NCBI GenBank assembly: GCA_036387335.1
Contig: DASVTZ010000126.1
Span: 1-64,000, forward strand
DNA length: 64,000 nt
Direction of reading: 5' to 3'
Source: Longimicrobium sp.
Lineage (GTDB): Bacteria; Gemmatimonadota; Gemmatimonadetes; Longimicrobiales; Longimicrobiaceae
The translations under genes and the position numbers were made by a program. Below, piece after piece: positions 49,862 to 59,499 of the stretch. A model generated the notes under the pieces. That model did no database searches. It worked only from the letters and a program-made list of their open reading frames with translations, and was not told where the DNA came from. How positions within the stretch are numbered: the stretch's first letter is position 1; each line of letters begins with the position of its first letter.

Positions 49862-51505
49862 TTACGTTATGCGTGATTCAGGCCCAACAAACCAGCGCGC
49901 ACCTCTCGTGCTTCCCTTCACGTGCACTCGTCCATTTGTCTTCAATTCCTGCAAGAGCTTCTGTACCTGATTCCCTGACAGCATTGGAAGCACCTGAACC
50001 AGATCACTCAACTGACTACCTTCCTGGTTGTGCTCAGCGATGTGGCGAAACAGCAACTCCTTGTTCGTTTCACGGTCCAACCCCCGGCTGCGCGTATACG
50101 CTCCGCTTATACCCAGCGCCTCGTAGAAGCGCTTGGATAAGATGTGGCGCACGCCACGTCCACGGCCAATGCGTTCGACGACCCCACGATCACGCAAGGA
50201 GTCCAGCCGGTCCCGGTACGCGATGGGAACCGGCCGATCCCGGTACAGGCAGTCCACGACTATAAAGTCCCCGGTGTCGAACGATGACAGCGTCTCCTGA
50301 CCGATCTGCTCCAGTACACGAAGAAACTGCGGGTCCTGCACCTCTCCACGCATAACGACCAGAACCTCGTGCTCATCCGTTCGGGAAAAGTCTGGTACGG
50401 GTTTACCCTGTTTGATCGACTCTTCATACATCCGGTTTACGCCCTGTCCCGAACGCTCCACCAGACCGCATCGTTCGAAGCTCTCCGCAAGACGCCTGTT
50501 CCGCGGCTTCTGCCGCCAGAGCACATTCTCCGGGGTGATCCCTGGGAGGAAGCCACCGGGGCTTACCACCTCAAGAGAGCGGGGGAACTGCCGCACGAAC
50601 ACCGAGCCGCCGTCGCGGTAGTCTCGGTGACACACCGCGTTCAATACGGCCTCTCGAAAGACGTCTTCGTTGAACGTCGGAATCTCACGACGGAACAGCC
50701 CATCCAAAAACGGCTGAACATCGTTGCGCAGGTTGATGCGATCCCATAGCTGATCGTGATACAGGAAGAAGCCGGCGCGGAACCCTTCCCGATCTTGTGT
50801 ACCGAGTGCATTCGGAGCAGAGCGATACTCGAAGATCAATTCCGCCTGGGGAAGAAGACGATCCACCGCGGGCTTGCTGCCGAACAAGATCAACGCCGCA
50901 TACGTGACGCCCTCATCGGACATCAACTCGGCATCGCGGAGGAGTTGCCGAACGGCTAAACGTTCCACCCCCTGCCTGGCGCTCTTCGAATTCCGCCCCC
51001 AACTCTCGCGGAACGCCTCGAGCGCAGCGGTATCCAGATCTTCCAGCGTCGCGTCCGGGCAGATCTGGGCCGAGAAGTCCCCAGCTTCCTCCGCGAAGAT
51101 CTGCCTCAGGCGCGACTCTAACATGGGTACCAGACTGTCGCCAGCACGCATCAGGTACTTGCCGTCCACTGATACGGGCGTGCCAGCAGCACGCCCCGGA
51201 ACGTGGAACACGACTACCCGGCCATCCGGATGATCAACCTCGTCAGCCATAACGCGTATGCGAAGGCGCTGGAACAAAGCTTGGCGTGTACGCTCCAACG
51301 CGTCGAAGGCATGAGATCCCACTACCCGGCGTGGACGCTCGTCCGTCACACCCAAGATGATCTTGCCCCCGCCTTCGTTGCACAAGGCGGCACAGTACTG
51401 AACCAGCTTCTCGAAGTCGTAGCGGCTCTTGGCCTCCTTGAATTCGAGATGCTCGCTCTCGCGTGCTGACAGCAAACCGCGGAGTTCGTCTAGCGAGATG
51501 CCCAA
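49862..51505 (-). CDS. AlbA_2/HATPase_c_4 ATP-binding protein
   Basis: 547 residues from TTG 51505 (AAAAGGG upstream; GTG 51535 is an alternative). N-terminal Schlafen-like AlbA_2: ESEHLEFKEAKSRYDFEKLV, ALCNEGGGKIILGV, VVFHVPGRAAGTPVSVDGKY. Middle: FNEDVFREAVLNAVCHRDYR and SGQGVNRMYEESIKQGKPVP are the HATPase_c_4 motifs. C-terminal winged-helix-like parts end in SQLSDLVQVLPMLSGNQVQK. Often in defence or accessory regions; function unknown. GC is lower than its neighbours, and an AT-rich stretch follows its stop. Confidence 0.82.
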   Translation of the reverse strand: MGISLDELRGLLSARESEHLEFKEAKSRYDFEKLVQYCAALCNEGGGKIILGVTDERPRRVVGSHAFDALERTRQALFQRLRIRVMADEVDHPDGRVVVFHVPGRAAGTPVSVDGKYLMRAGDSLVPMLESRLRQIFAEEAGDFSAQICPDATLEDLDTAALEAFRESWGRNSKSARQGVERLAVRQLLRDAELMSDEGVTYAALILFGSKPAVDRLLPQAELIFEYRSAPNALGTQDREGFRAGFFLYHDQLWDRINLRNDVQPFLDGLFRREIPTFNEDVFREAVLNAVCHRDYRDGGSVFVRQFPRSLEVVSPGGFLPGITPENVLWRQKPRNRRLAESFERCGLVERSGQGVNRMYEESIKQGKPVPDFSRTDEHEVLVVMRGEVQDPQFLRVLEQIGQETLSSFDTGDFIVVDCLYRDRPVPIAYRDRLDSLRDRGVVERIGRGRGVRHILSKRFYEALGISGAYTRSRGLDRETNKELLFRHIAEHNQEGSQLSDLVQVLPMLSGNQVQKLLQELKTNGRVHVKGSTRGARWFVGPESRIT

Positions 51506-51624
51506 TGTTAAGGCCCTTTTGAAGATCCTGCGCACACGGGAAGGCTTTATCCTCCACACCAGAAACCCCCGATCCACGGCTGGATCGAGGGCATTCGCAC
51601 TGACATCCGCCAGCGTTTTTAAAT

Positions 51625-52653
51625 TTACGGCACCGGCGCCGCGGCCGCCACCGTGTCCGTAGCCTCGGCAACGGGCGGGGCTACGCTGTCCGGGCGCGGG
51701 GGTTCGGCGCCGGCGGGGGTGAGGACCGGCGCGATCTCGGCGAGCTGGACCTTGGGGACCGGGGGGCGCAGCGTGGAGAGGTCGGCCAGGGCGAAGGAGG
51801 CGCCGCCGCGGGAGTAGGCGCGGTCGCGGAGGTAGCGCATGGCGACGGCGTCGACTTCGGTAGGGTCGGCGCCGGCGCGGGCGAGCTCGGCGCGGACGGC
51901 GGTGGCGAAGTCGCCCGCGCGGCCGTAGACGTCGGGGTACACGTGCAGCTTGTCGCCACGCACGTGGGCCACGCGGTACGTCACGCGCATGCGGACGGAG
52001 CGCGCCAGCACCGTCTCGCGCGTGCGGCGGTCGTTGCGCGACAGGCGGTCGAGCTCGGCCTCGCTCATCGAGGGGTTCGCGATGAGGTTGAGGCGGCGCG
52101 CCAGGTCCACCACGTCGGTGTTGGCCATGCGGATGCAGCCGTGCGAGGCGGGGGCGCCCAGCCGGCCCTCGCTGGTGGTGCCGTGAATGTAGATCAGCTC
52201 GTCCATGTGCAGCTTGACGCGGCCCATGGGGTTGCCCGGCCCCGGCGGGGTGCGGCTGCGGCGGGCGGCCCACGCGCTCCCCGGCGGCGGGTTCCACCAC
52301 GGGTTCCAGATCACCGTGGCGAGCAGGTAGTCGCCCACGGGGGTGGAGTAGCGCGCGGAGCCCACGGACACCGGGTAGCTCTTGACCAGCGAGTCGCCCT
52401 GGAGCAGCTCCAGGCGTCCGCTGGGGATGTTGACCACCACTTCCACGCCGTCGACGATCTGGCGCTTGGGCTTGGGCGGCACCACCACCGAGTCGCGCGC
52501 GGGGACGTCGGTGAAGGCCGCGCCCGTGGCGCCGGGTACGGTCTGCAGGGCGGTCCGCGCGGCGTCCGCCCCGCCGGTGGCGCGGAGGACGACGGCGGCC
52601 GAGACCGCCAGTACGGCGATGACGGCGAGGGCGCGCATGAGCTTTCTGGACAT
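51625..52653 (-). CDS. L,D-transpeptidase (YkuD)
   Basis: 342 residues. N-terminal signal or anchor (RALAVIAVLAVSAAVVL, about 7-23). Catalytic domain: SGRLELLQGDSLVKSYPVSV, STPVGDYLLATVIWNPWW, ELIYIHGTT, and HGCIRM with catalytic Cys about 173 (motif SHGCIR at 170-175). It cross-links peptidoglycan or attaches proteins through DAP residues. The C-terminal about 120 residues (VRMRVTYRVAHVRGDKLHVY, then Ala/Pro-rich) are unusual and may bind wall. Confidence 0.9.
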   Translation of the reverse strand: MSRKLMRALAVIAVLAVSAAVVLRATGGADAARTALQTVPGATGAAFTDVPARDSVVVPPKPKRQIVDGVEVVVNIPSGRLELLQGDSLVKSYPVSVGSARYSTPVGDYLLATVIWNPWWNPPPGSAWAARRSRTPPGPGNPMGRVKLHMDELIYIHGTTSEGRLGAPASHGCIRMANTDVVDLARRLNLIANPSMSEAELDRLSRNDRRTRETVLARSVRMRVTYRVAHVRGDKLHVYPDVYGRAGDFATAVRAELARAGADPTEVDAVAMRYLRDRAYSRGGASFALADLSTLRPPVPKVQLAEIAPVLTPAGAEPPRPDSVAPPVAEATDTVAAAAPVP

Positions 52654-52810
52654 CGGGGTACCGCGCAGGAGCTGCGGGAAAGGGTGGCGCTGTAGCGGGG
52701 CGGGGCGGGGTGCCGGTGGTAGGAAGATAGGGGGCGGGTGGGGGTTGGTCCAGTGTGGCGGGGTTGGGGGAGGGGAATGGGGAATGGGGAACCCTCCCTT
52801 GTCGCTCCTC

Positions 52811-53017
52811 CCCTTCTGTCATCCTGAGCGACGCGCCTCACTGATCTCGCCCGTGCTCCGTCCTGTGGCGCGGAGCGAAGGATCTACTGCGCGTGGCGAG
52901 AGGCCCTAGTCGGTTACGCCGTCCTCCTGCCTCGCGGGCTAGATCCGTTCGGTCGCCGCAGGGAGTATGGCGTGCGCGCATGCATTCGTGCCGGCGGCTC
53001 CCTCAGGATGACAAAAG
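52811..53017. repeat. MITE-like inverted-repeat element, family 1 copy 2
   Basis: Starts CTGTCATCCTGAGCGACGCG and ends TCCCTCAGGATGACAAAAG; inner GAAGGATCTACTGCGCG and GGGCTAGATCCG are shared with copies 1 and 3. Terminal repeats are slightly imperfect. With copy 3 it forms a tandem pair in the gap 52654-53317. Confidence 0.75.
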
Positions 53018-53079
53018 AACAACGCACTCACGCACTTTTCACGGCGCGGACCAGTGCGGGAATGGGGACCCTCCCTTTG

Positions 53080-53284
53080 TTTGTCATCCTGAGCGACGCG
53101 CCTCACCGTCCTCGCCCCGTGCGCTGTCCTGTGGCGCGAAGCGAAGGATCTACTGCGCGCGACGAGGGGGCCTGGTCAGTTGCGCCGTCCTCCTGCCTCG
53201 CGGGCTAGATCCGTTCGGTCGCCGCAGTGAGTATGGTGTGCGGCGCGTGCATTCGTGCCGGCGGCTCCCTCAGGATGACAAAAC
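53080..53284. repeat. MITE-like inverted-repeat element, family 1 copy 3
   Basis: Starts TTTGTCATCCTGAGCGACGC and ends TCCCTCAGGATGACAAAAC. It shares most internal sequence with copy 2, in the same orientation, so one probably arose from the other by duplication. Confidence 0.75.
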
Positions 53285-53285
53285 C

Positions 53286-53317
53286 AACGCACTCACGCAC
53301 TTACGCACTCACGCACT
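53286..53317. repeat. Degenerate CGCACTCA/CGCACTTA 8-mer array
   Basis: Four 8-base units (CGCACTCA, CGCACTTA, CGCACTCA, CGCACTTC) adjoin family-1 copy 3, as the exact ACGCACTA array adjoins copy 1 at 4180-4217. Confidence 0.6.
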
Positions 53318-55993
53318 TCATCCCAGCGTGAAGTGGAACGTCGTCCCCACGCCCACCTCGCTTTCCACCCAGACGCGGCCGCCGTGGGCCTCGACGATGC
53401 CGCGGGCGATGGGGAGGCCGAGGCCGGCGCCGTCGCGGCGGGCGTGGCCCTGCCAGAAAGTATCGAAGAGGCGCGGGAAGTCGGACTCGGGGATCCCCGC
53501 GCCCGTGTCGCGCACCCAGAAGCGCACGGCTCCGTCGTCCAGGGCCGCGCCCAGGGTGATGACGCCGTCGGAGGGGGTGAACTTGAGGGCGTTCCCCACC
53601 AGGTTGCTGAAGACCTGCAGGGCCCGCTCGCGGTCGGCGCGGACGAGGGGGGCGCGGTCCGGGGGGACGGCGACGAGGTGGATGCCGCGCTCCTCGGCCA
53701 GCGGGGTGAAGAGCTCCGCGGCGTCCAGCACCAGGCGCCCGGGGTCGTGCGGCTGCGGGGCGACCCGCAGGTTCCCGCTCTCGATGCGCGCCACGTCCAG
53801 CAGGTCGCGGATCAGGTGCTCCATCGCCTCGGCGCTGCGCACGATCATCCGCACGCCGTCGCGCGCCCAGGGCGGCAGGGTGAGGGTGTCGTCGCTGAGG
53901 ATGGCGTCGGCGTTCAGGAGGACGGCGGTGAGCGGGTTGCGCAGGTCGTGCGACACCACGCCCAGCACCGAGTCGCGCGCGCGCACCGCCTCCTGCGCCT
54001 CGCGGTAGAGGCGCGCGTTGTCGATGGCCAGCGCCGCGCGCCGCGCCATGTCCTGCGCCACCGCCAGGTCCGCCGGGCCGTAGTGGCGGCCGCTGTCGCT
54101 CATCGCCAGGGTGATGGAGCCGCGCGTGCGGCCGCGTGCGGTGAGCGGCACGATGATGAACGACCTCAGCCCGTTGCGGTTGAAGCTCTCGCGGTGGCGC
54201 TCGTCGTGGGAGAGCCGGTCCTGCATCTCCTGCGTGAAGTTGGGGACGAGGAGCGGCTCGCCCGTCCTCACCACGCGCAGCACGGGGCGGCGGTCCAGGT
54301 CGCCGTCGGGCGGGTTGACGGCGTCGTGGATGAGGGACTTTTCCTTTTCGGGATCGTGGTGCGCCACGGCCACGCGCCGGGTTCCCCCGTCCGGCTCCAC
54401 CACGTCGATCAGGCAGTAGTCCGCCAGCTCAGGGACGGCCAGGCGCGCCAGCTCGCGGTACGAGCTGCCGTAGTCGAACGATGCGCTGAGCAGCGTCCCC
54501 ACATCGGCCAGGAAGGCGGCGCGGCGGCCGGCGGCTTCGGCGGCGGCGCGGGCCGCGCGCTCGCGCTCCAGCAGCTCCGCGCGCATCCGCTCGTCCGCCT
54601 TGCGGCGTGAGATGTCGCGGTAGATCCCCCAGATCGCCACCTGCTTCCCGTCCACGAAGACGGGGCTCCCGGTGACGTACACGTCCAGCGGGCTCCCGTC
54701 GCGGCGCGCGCGCACCGTCTCCACCCCCACGCGCTGCCCCATCATCACCTGCGCCGTCATCTCGTCGCCCTGCGCGCGCAGGTCGGGGGGGACGATGAGG
54801 TCGTTGATGGCGCGCCCGGCCGCCTCCCTGGCCGAGTAGCCGAACATGCGGGTGAACTCGCCGTTCACGTCCAGCACGCGGTCGCCGGCGTCCAGGAGGG
54901 CGATGGCTTCGGGGGATGCTTCGAAGAGCTGGTCCAGGTAGGCGCGCTGAAGGGTGAGCGCCCCCTCGCGCTCGCTGAGGTCGCGCAGCACCACCAGCCG
55001 CCCGGCCGGTTTGCCGCGCTCGTCGTGGAAGCGGGTGACGCGTGCGTCCAGTGCGCGCCCCGCCTCGGCCAGCTCCAGCCGCCCGCGCACCCGCGGCTCC
55101 GCGCCCTCGCGCGCCTGGTCCAGCAGCGGCGCCAGCGGGGGGACGAGCTCGCAGGCATGGCGGCCCAGCCACCGGTCGCCATCCACGCGCAGCAGGGTGC
55201 GTGCGGCGGGGTTCAGGTCGAGGACGCGGTCGTCGTCGTCCAGCACCAGCACGCCGTCCGGCAGCTCCTCCACCAGCGCCTCGCGCGCCACCGGGATCAC
55301 ATCCAGCAGGCGCAGGCGGAAGATGGCCCAGAAGAAGACGAGCCCCGTGAGCGTGAAGAGAAAGGGCATGGGGTTGGCGGGGAACCTCACCACCTTGCCC
55401 ACGTGCAGCACGTTTCCCACCCACGGCACCAGCGCCGCTACGCCGATGGCGACCGCCTGCCTCCGATAGATCCTCACCGAGCGCAGGGCGCGCAGCGAGA
55501 GGAGCGCCACGCACGCCGAGAGGAGCGTCCACGAGTAGCCCACGTGCAGCCAGAACCCCCACGCCTCGCGCGAGTCGATCTGGATGTAGCCGCGGCGCGG
55601 GACGAGGGTGAAGCGCGCCCAGAACTGGAAGTGGAGCGGGTTGGTGAGCGCCATCACCAGCGTCAGCAGCGGGATGGCGGAGACGAGCGCGACGCGGCCC
55701 GGCGTCAGCCAGCGCTCGTGGCGTGTGTACTGGAGGGTGAAGATCATCCACGCCAGCGGCACCACGATGGCGCCGGCCTGGGTGGCCTCGGCCAGGAAGA
55801 GCTTCGCCTCGAGCGTGGTGGCGCCGCGATACAATCCGTAGAAGAACGACCACCAGGCGCACGAGGCCATCAGCACCACGAACCCCACCGCCGCCGGCAC
55901 GCGCCGGTGCGCCCACGCAAACACGCCGAGCCCCGCGCACAGCGCCGCGGAGACCATCAGGGGAACGAACTCGGGAGTCTGCTGCCAGGTCAT
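53318..55993 (-). CDS. Hybrid sensor histidine kinase: 7TM-PAS-PAS-GAF-HisKA-HATPase
   Basis: 891 residues. Seven N-terminal membrane helices (to about 225; HisKA_7TM type), PAS 1 (LVEELPDGVLVLDDDDRVLD), PAS 2 (LLDAGDRVLDVNGEFTRMFG), GAF (about 490-650), HisKA with phospho-acceptor in VSHDLRNPLT (His682), HATPase boxes FSNLVGNALKFTPSDG, VRDTGAGIPESDF and GAGLGLPIARGIVEAHGG. No receiver domain, and no response-regulator gene is adjacent, so it is an orphan kinase. Confidence 0.9.
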   Translation of the reverse strand: MTWQQTPEFVPLMVSAALCAGLGVFAWAHRRVPAAVGFVVLMASCAWWSFFYGLYRGATTLEAKLFLAEATQAGAIVVPLAWMIFTLQYTRHERWLTPGRVALVSAIPLLTLVMALTNPLHFQFWARFTLVPRRGYIQIDSREAWGFWLHVGYSWTLLSACVALLSLRALRSVRIYRRQAVAIGVAALVPWVGNVLHVGKVVRFPANPMPFLFTLTGLVFFWAIFRLRLLDVIPVAREALVEELPDGVLVLDDDDRVLDLNPAARTLLRVDGDRWLGRHACELVPPLAPLLDQAREGAEPRVRGRLELAEAGRALDARVTRFHDERGKPAGRLVVLRDLSEREGALTLQRAYLDQLFEASPEAIALLDAGDRVLDVNGEFTRMFGYSAREAAGRAINDLIVPPDLRAQGDEMTAQVMMGQRVGVETVRARRDGSPLDVYVTGSPVFVDGKQVAIWGIYRDISRRKADERMRAELLERERAARAAAEAAGRRAAFLADVGTLLSASFDYGSSYRELARLAVPELADYCLIDVVEPDGGTRRVAVAHHDPEKEKSLIHDAVNPPDGDLDRRPVLRVVRTGEPLLVPNFTQEMQDRLSHDERHRESFNRNGLRSFIIVPLTARGRTRGSITLAMSDSGRHYGPADLAVAQDMARRAALAIDNARLYREAQEAVRARDSVLGVVSHDLRNPLTAVLLNADAILSDDTLTLPPWARDGVRMIVRSAEAMEHLIRDLLDVARIESGNLRVAPQPHDPGRLVLDAAELFTPLAEERGIHLVAVPPDRAPLVRADRERALQVFSNLVGNALKFTPSDGVITLGAALDDGAVRFWVRDTGAGIPESDFPRLFDTFWQGHARRDGAGLGLPIARGIVEAHGGRVWVESEVGVGTTFHFTLG

Positions 55994-56043
55994 GGAAGGG
56001 AAGTGCCGAGTGACGAGTGCTCAGTGCTCAGTGGAACCGCAAT

Positions 56044-56115
56044 CTCACGCGGAGACGCGGAGACGCGGGGGAAAGGCAAAGAAGTTCTCTCTGCGTCTCC
56101 GCGTCTCCGCGTGAG
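56044..56115. repeat. Inverted repeat, family 3 copy 3
   Basis: CTCACGCGGAGACGCGGAGAC and GCGTCTCCGCGTCTCCGCGTGAG arms around TTCTCTC. Same family as 12354-12436. It lies in the divergent gap 55994-56260 of the histidine kinase and the BNR protein. Confidence 0.65.
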
Positions 56116-56260
56116 CCATGCAGTTTGTGGGGAGGGGGATGCTGCAAGGTGCTCTGGATGTAAGGTTTGCGCAAGGAGCCTCGCCTTGCGCGCGCGGGGG
56201 CGGGCCGCCATCGTGCCGGACACCCGTGTTCGTGCGATCCACCCCGGCACCCCCGGCTCC

Positions 56261-59200
56261 ATGCGCATCACCCACCGCCGCCGCGCCGCCGCGGCGCTCC
56301 TCGGCCTGCTGGCGGCCGCGCCCGCCGCCGCGCAGGTAAGGCCCGCGCCCCCGCCCTCGGCGGACAGCGCCACGCTGGCCGGCTTCCGCTGGCGCAACAT
56401 CGGCCCCAACCGCGGCGGCAGGTCGATCGCCGTGGCGGGGAGCACGCGCCGGCCGCTGGAGTACTGGTTCGGCGCCACCGGCGGCGGCATCTGGAAGACG
56501 ACGGACGGCGGCACTACCTGGCGCCCCATGTCCGACCGCGCCTTCAGCAGCTCCTCGGTGGGCGCCATCGGGGTGTGCGAGTCCAACCCGGACGTGGTGT
56601 ACGCCGGCATGGGTGAGGTGCAGCTGCGCGGCAACGTCATGCCCGGCGACGGCGTGTACCGCTCGGCCGACGGCGGCAAGACGTGGACGCACTCGGGGCT
56701 GCGCGACGCCCAGATGATCGGCCGCGTGCGCGTGCACCCCACCGACTGCGACCGCGCTTACGTGGCCGCCCTGGGCCACGCCTACGGCCCCAACCAGGAG
56801 CGCGGCGTCTTCCGCACGCGCGACGGCGGAAGGACGTGGCAGAAGACGCTCTTCCGCAGCGAGAACGCGGGCGCGGTGGACCTGGTCCTCACGCCCGGCC
56901 GGCCGGACACGCTCTACGCATCCACCTGGGAGGTGGGGCGCACGCCCTGGGCGCTCTCCAGCGGCGGGCCGGGGAGCGGGCTCTTTCGCTCGACGGACGG
57001 CGGGACCACGTGGACGGAGCTGACCCGCAATCCGGGAATGCCGCGCGGGATCCTGGGGAAGATCGGCGTCACCGTATCCGCCGCCAACCCGAACCGGGTG
57101 TGGGCGATCGTGGAGGCGGCGGAGGGGGGCGTCTTCCGCTCGGACGACGCGGGCGCCACCTGGACGCGCATCAACGACGAGCGCAAGCTGCGGCAGCGCG
57201 CCTTCTACTACTCGCGCATCTACGCCGACCCGCGCGACACGGCCACCGTGTACGTGCTCAACGTAGCGTTCTGGAAGTCGACCGACGGGGGGAAGACGTA
57301 CAAGTCGATCCGCACTCCGCACGGCGACAACCACGACCTGTGGATCGATCCGCAGAACCCGCAGCGCATGATCGAGGGGAACGACGGCGGGGCCAACGTT
57401 TCGGTGAACGGCGGCGAGAGCTGGACGGAGCAGGACTACCCGACGGCGCAGATGTACCACGTCGTCACCACGGGCCACTTCCCCTACCACGTGTGCGGCG
57501 CGCAGCAGGACAACTCCACCGCGTGCGTGCCCAGCAACGGCAACGGGCGCGAGTGGTACGCGGTGGGCGGCGGCGAGAGCGGCTACATCGCCGCGCGGCC
57601 GGACCAGACGGACGTCTTCTACGCGGGCAGCTACGGCGGCCTGATGACGCGCTTCGACCGCCGCACAGGCCAGCGCCGCAACATCCAGGTCTGGCCCGAG
57701 AACCCGATGGGCTACTCGGCTTCGGACATCCGCGAGCGCTTCCAATGGACCTTTCCCATCGTCCTGGCGCCGCGCAACCCCCACGTCCTCTTCGCGGGAT
57801 CGCAGCACCTGTGGCGCTCCACCGACGAGGGCGAGAGCTGGACGCGCATCTCCCCCGACCTCACCCGCGGCGACCCGCGGACGCTGGGACCGAGCGGCGG
57901 GCCCATCACGCTGGACCAGACGGGGGTGGAGACGTACGGCACCATCTTCACCGTCGCGCCCTCGCCGCGCGACTCGATGACGATCTGGGTGGGATCGGAC
58001 GACGGGGTGGTGAGCGTGACGCGCGACGGCGGGCGCTCGTGGCAGAAGGTGACGCCGCGGGGCCTCCCGGAGTTCGCGCGCATCTCGCTGATCGAGGCGT
58101 CGCCGCACGACCCCATGCGCGCCTACGTGGCCGCCAACCGCTACCAGATGGACGACCCGGCGCCGTACGCCTTCCGCACGGATGACGGCGGGCGCAACTG
58201 GACGCAGATCACGCGCGGCATCGCCCCCGGCCACTTCGTGCGCGCCATCCGCGAGGACCCGACGCGCGCGGGGCTCCTCTACGCGGGGACGGAGCACGGG
58301 CCGTACGCATCGTGGGACCAGGGCGCGCACTGGAGCTCCATCCGCCTGGGGCTGCCGGACGTGCAGGTGAGCGACCTGGCGGTGCACGGCAACGACCTGG
58401 TGGCCGCCACGCACGGCCGCTCCTTCTACGTGCTGGACGACATCAGCCCGCTGCGCCAGCTCACCGCCGCCACCAGCCGCGCCGCCCACCTCTTCCGCCC
58501 GGACGACGTGGTGCGCGCGACGGACCCCGGCGTGAGCGTCTTCTACTCGCTCCCTCGCAACCCGCGCCGGGTGACGCTGGAGTTCATGGATGCGCGCGGC
58601 ACCGTCATCCGCTCCTTCAGCGGCACCCCGGCGGACACGGTGCGCGGCGCCGGCGGCAGCGGCTCCCCCGCCGGCGGCGAGGACGAGGACGAGGATTCCC
58701 CGCGCCGCCGCACCGATCCCAAGGCGCCGGCGCGGGCGGGGATGAACCGCTTCGTGTGGGACCTGCGCCACCCCGGCGCGGTGGACTTCCCGGGGATGAT
58801 CCTGTGGGCCGCGGGGACCAACGGCCCGCGCGTGCCGCCGGGGCGCTACCGCGTGCGGCTGACGGTGGACGGGCGCGCGGTGGGCGCGGAGGAGTTCAAC
58901 GTGCGCATCGACCCGCGCCTTACCGGGGTCACGCAGGCGGACCTGGAGGCGCAGACCGCGCTCGCCCTGCGCGTGCGCGACCGCACCAGCGACGCCAACC
59001 GCGCCGTGATCCGCATCCGCGGCATCCGCGAGCAGATCGACCAGCGGCTCACGCGCACGCGGGACCCGGCGATCCGCACGGCCGCCGACTCGCTCAAGGC
59101 GCGCCTCTCCGTCATCGAGAACGCGCTCTACCAGACGCGGCTGCAGAGCAACCAGGATCCGCTCAACTACCCGATCCGCCTCAACAACCAGATGGCGGCG

Positions 59201-59464
59201 CTGCTGGGCGTCATCGAGAGCGCCGAGGCCCGCCCCACGCGCCCCACGATGACGGTGTTCGAGGAGCTTTCGCGCCGCCTCGACGTCCAGCTCGCCGCGC
59301 TGGACCGGCTGCTCGCCACCGACCTGCCGCGCCTGAACGCGCTCCTCCGCGCGCGCCGCATCGCCCCGGTGCCATCCAACCCGCCCCCGCCGCGCGCTTC
59401 GGCGGCGGATGCGGGGCGTGGGGGGGATGATGAGGGCGAGGAGGAAGGGGAGGAGGAGGGGTAG
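56261..59464 (+). CDS. Exported BNR/sortilin-type beta-propeller protein
   Basis: 1067 residues from ATG 56261 (MRITHRRRAAAALLGLLAAA, cleaved after AAAQ). Asp-box motifs recur: TTDGGTTWRPMSD, SADGGKTWTHSGL, TRDGGRTWQKTL, STDGGTTWTELTR, SDDAGATWTRIND and TRDGGRSWQKVTP. This is the VPS10/sortilin-like double propeller, described in Bacteroidota and Gemmatimonadota as a secreted glycosyl hydrolase-like or PSII-stability-like protein. The last 25 residues are almost pure Glu/Gly/Asp. No catalytic triad could be set; it may bind saccharides or be a processing factor. Confidence 0.85.
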   Translation: MRITHRRRAAAALLGLLAAAPAAAQVRPAPPPSADSATLAGFRWRNIGPNRGGRSIAVAGSTRRPLEYWFGATGGGIWKTTDGGTTWRPMSDRAFSSSSVGAIGVCESNPDVVYAGMGEVQLRGNVMPGDGVYRSADGGKTWTHSGLRDAQMIGRVRVHPTDCDRAYVAALGHAYGPNQERGVFRTRDGGRTWQKTLFRSENAGAVDLVLTPGRPDTLYASTWEVGRTPWALSSGGPGSGLFRSTDGGTTWTELTRNPGMPRGILGKIGVTVSAANPNRVWAIVEAAEGGVFRSDDAGATWTRINDERKLRQRAFYYSRIYADPRDTATVYVLNVAFWKSTDGGKTYKSIRTPHGDNHDLWIDPQNPQRMIEGNDGGANVSVNGGESWTEQDYPTAQMYHVVTTGHFPYHVCGAQQDNSTACVPSNGNGREWYAVGGGESGYIAARPDQTDVFYAGSYGGLMTRFDRRTGQRRNIQVWPENPMGYSASDIRERFQWTFPIVLAPRNPHVLFAGSQHLWRSTDEGESWTRISPDLTRGDPRTLGPSGGPITLDQTGVETYGTIFTVAPSPRDSMTIWVGSDDGVVSVTRDGGRSWQKVTPRGLPEFARISLIEASPHDPMRAYVAANRYQMDDPAPYAFRTDDGGRNWTQITRGIAPGHFVRAIREDPTRAGLLYAGTEHGPYASWDQGAHWSSIRLGLPDVQVSDLAVHGNDLVAATHGRSFYVLDDISPLRQLTAATSRAAHLFRPDDVVRATDPGVSVFYSLPRNPRRVTLEFMDARGTVIRSFSGTPADTVRGAGGSGSPAGGEDEDEDSPRRRTDPKAPARAGMNRFVWDLRHPGAVDFPGMILWAAGTNGPRVPPGRYRVRLTVDGRAVGAEEFNVRIDPRLTGVTQADLEAQTALALRVRDRTSDANRAVIRIRGIREQIDQRLTRTRDPAIRTAADSLKARLSVIENALYQTRLQSNQDPLNYPIRLNNQMAALLGVIESAEARPTRPTMTVFEELSRRLDVQLAALDRLLATDLPRLNALLRARRIAPVPSNPPPPRASAADAGRGGDDEGEEEGEEEG

Positions 59465-59499
59465 CATCGAGGGCCCCCGCCCCCGCTCGTTCCTCGCTG

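Noticed and set aside
51506-52822. Extension of the AlbA_2 protein upstream
   Set aside because: It overlaps the L,D-transpeptidase in another frame and is low complexity.
55025-56260. In-frame extension of the BNR protein by about 400 residues upstream
   Set aside because: It runs antisense through the histidine kinase gene and a repeat; the signal peptide at 56261 fixes the start.
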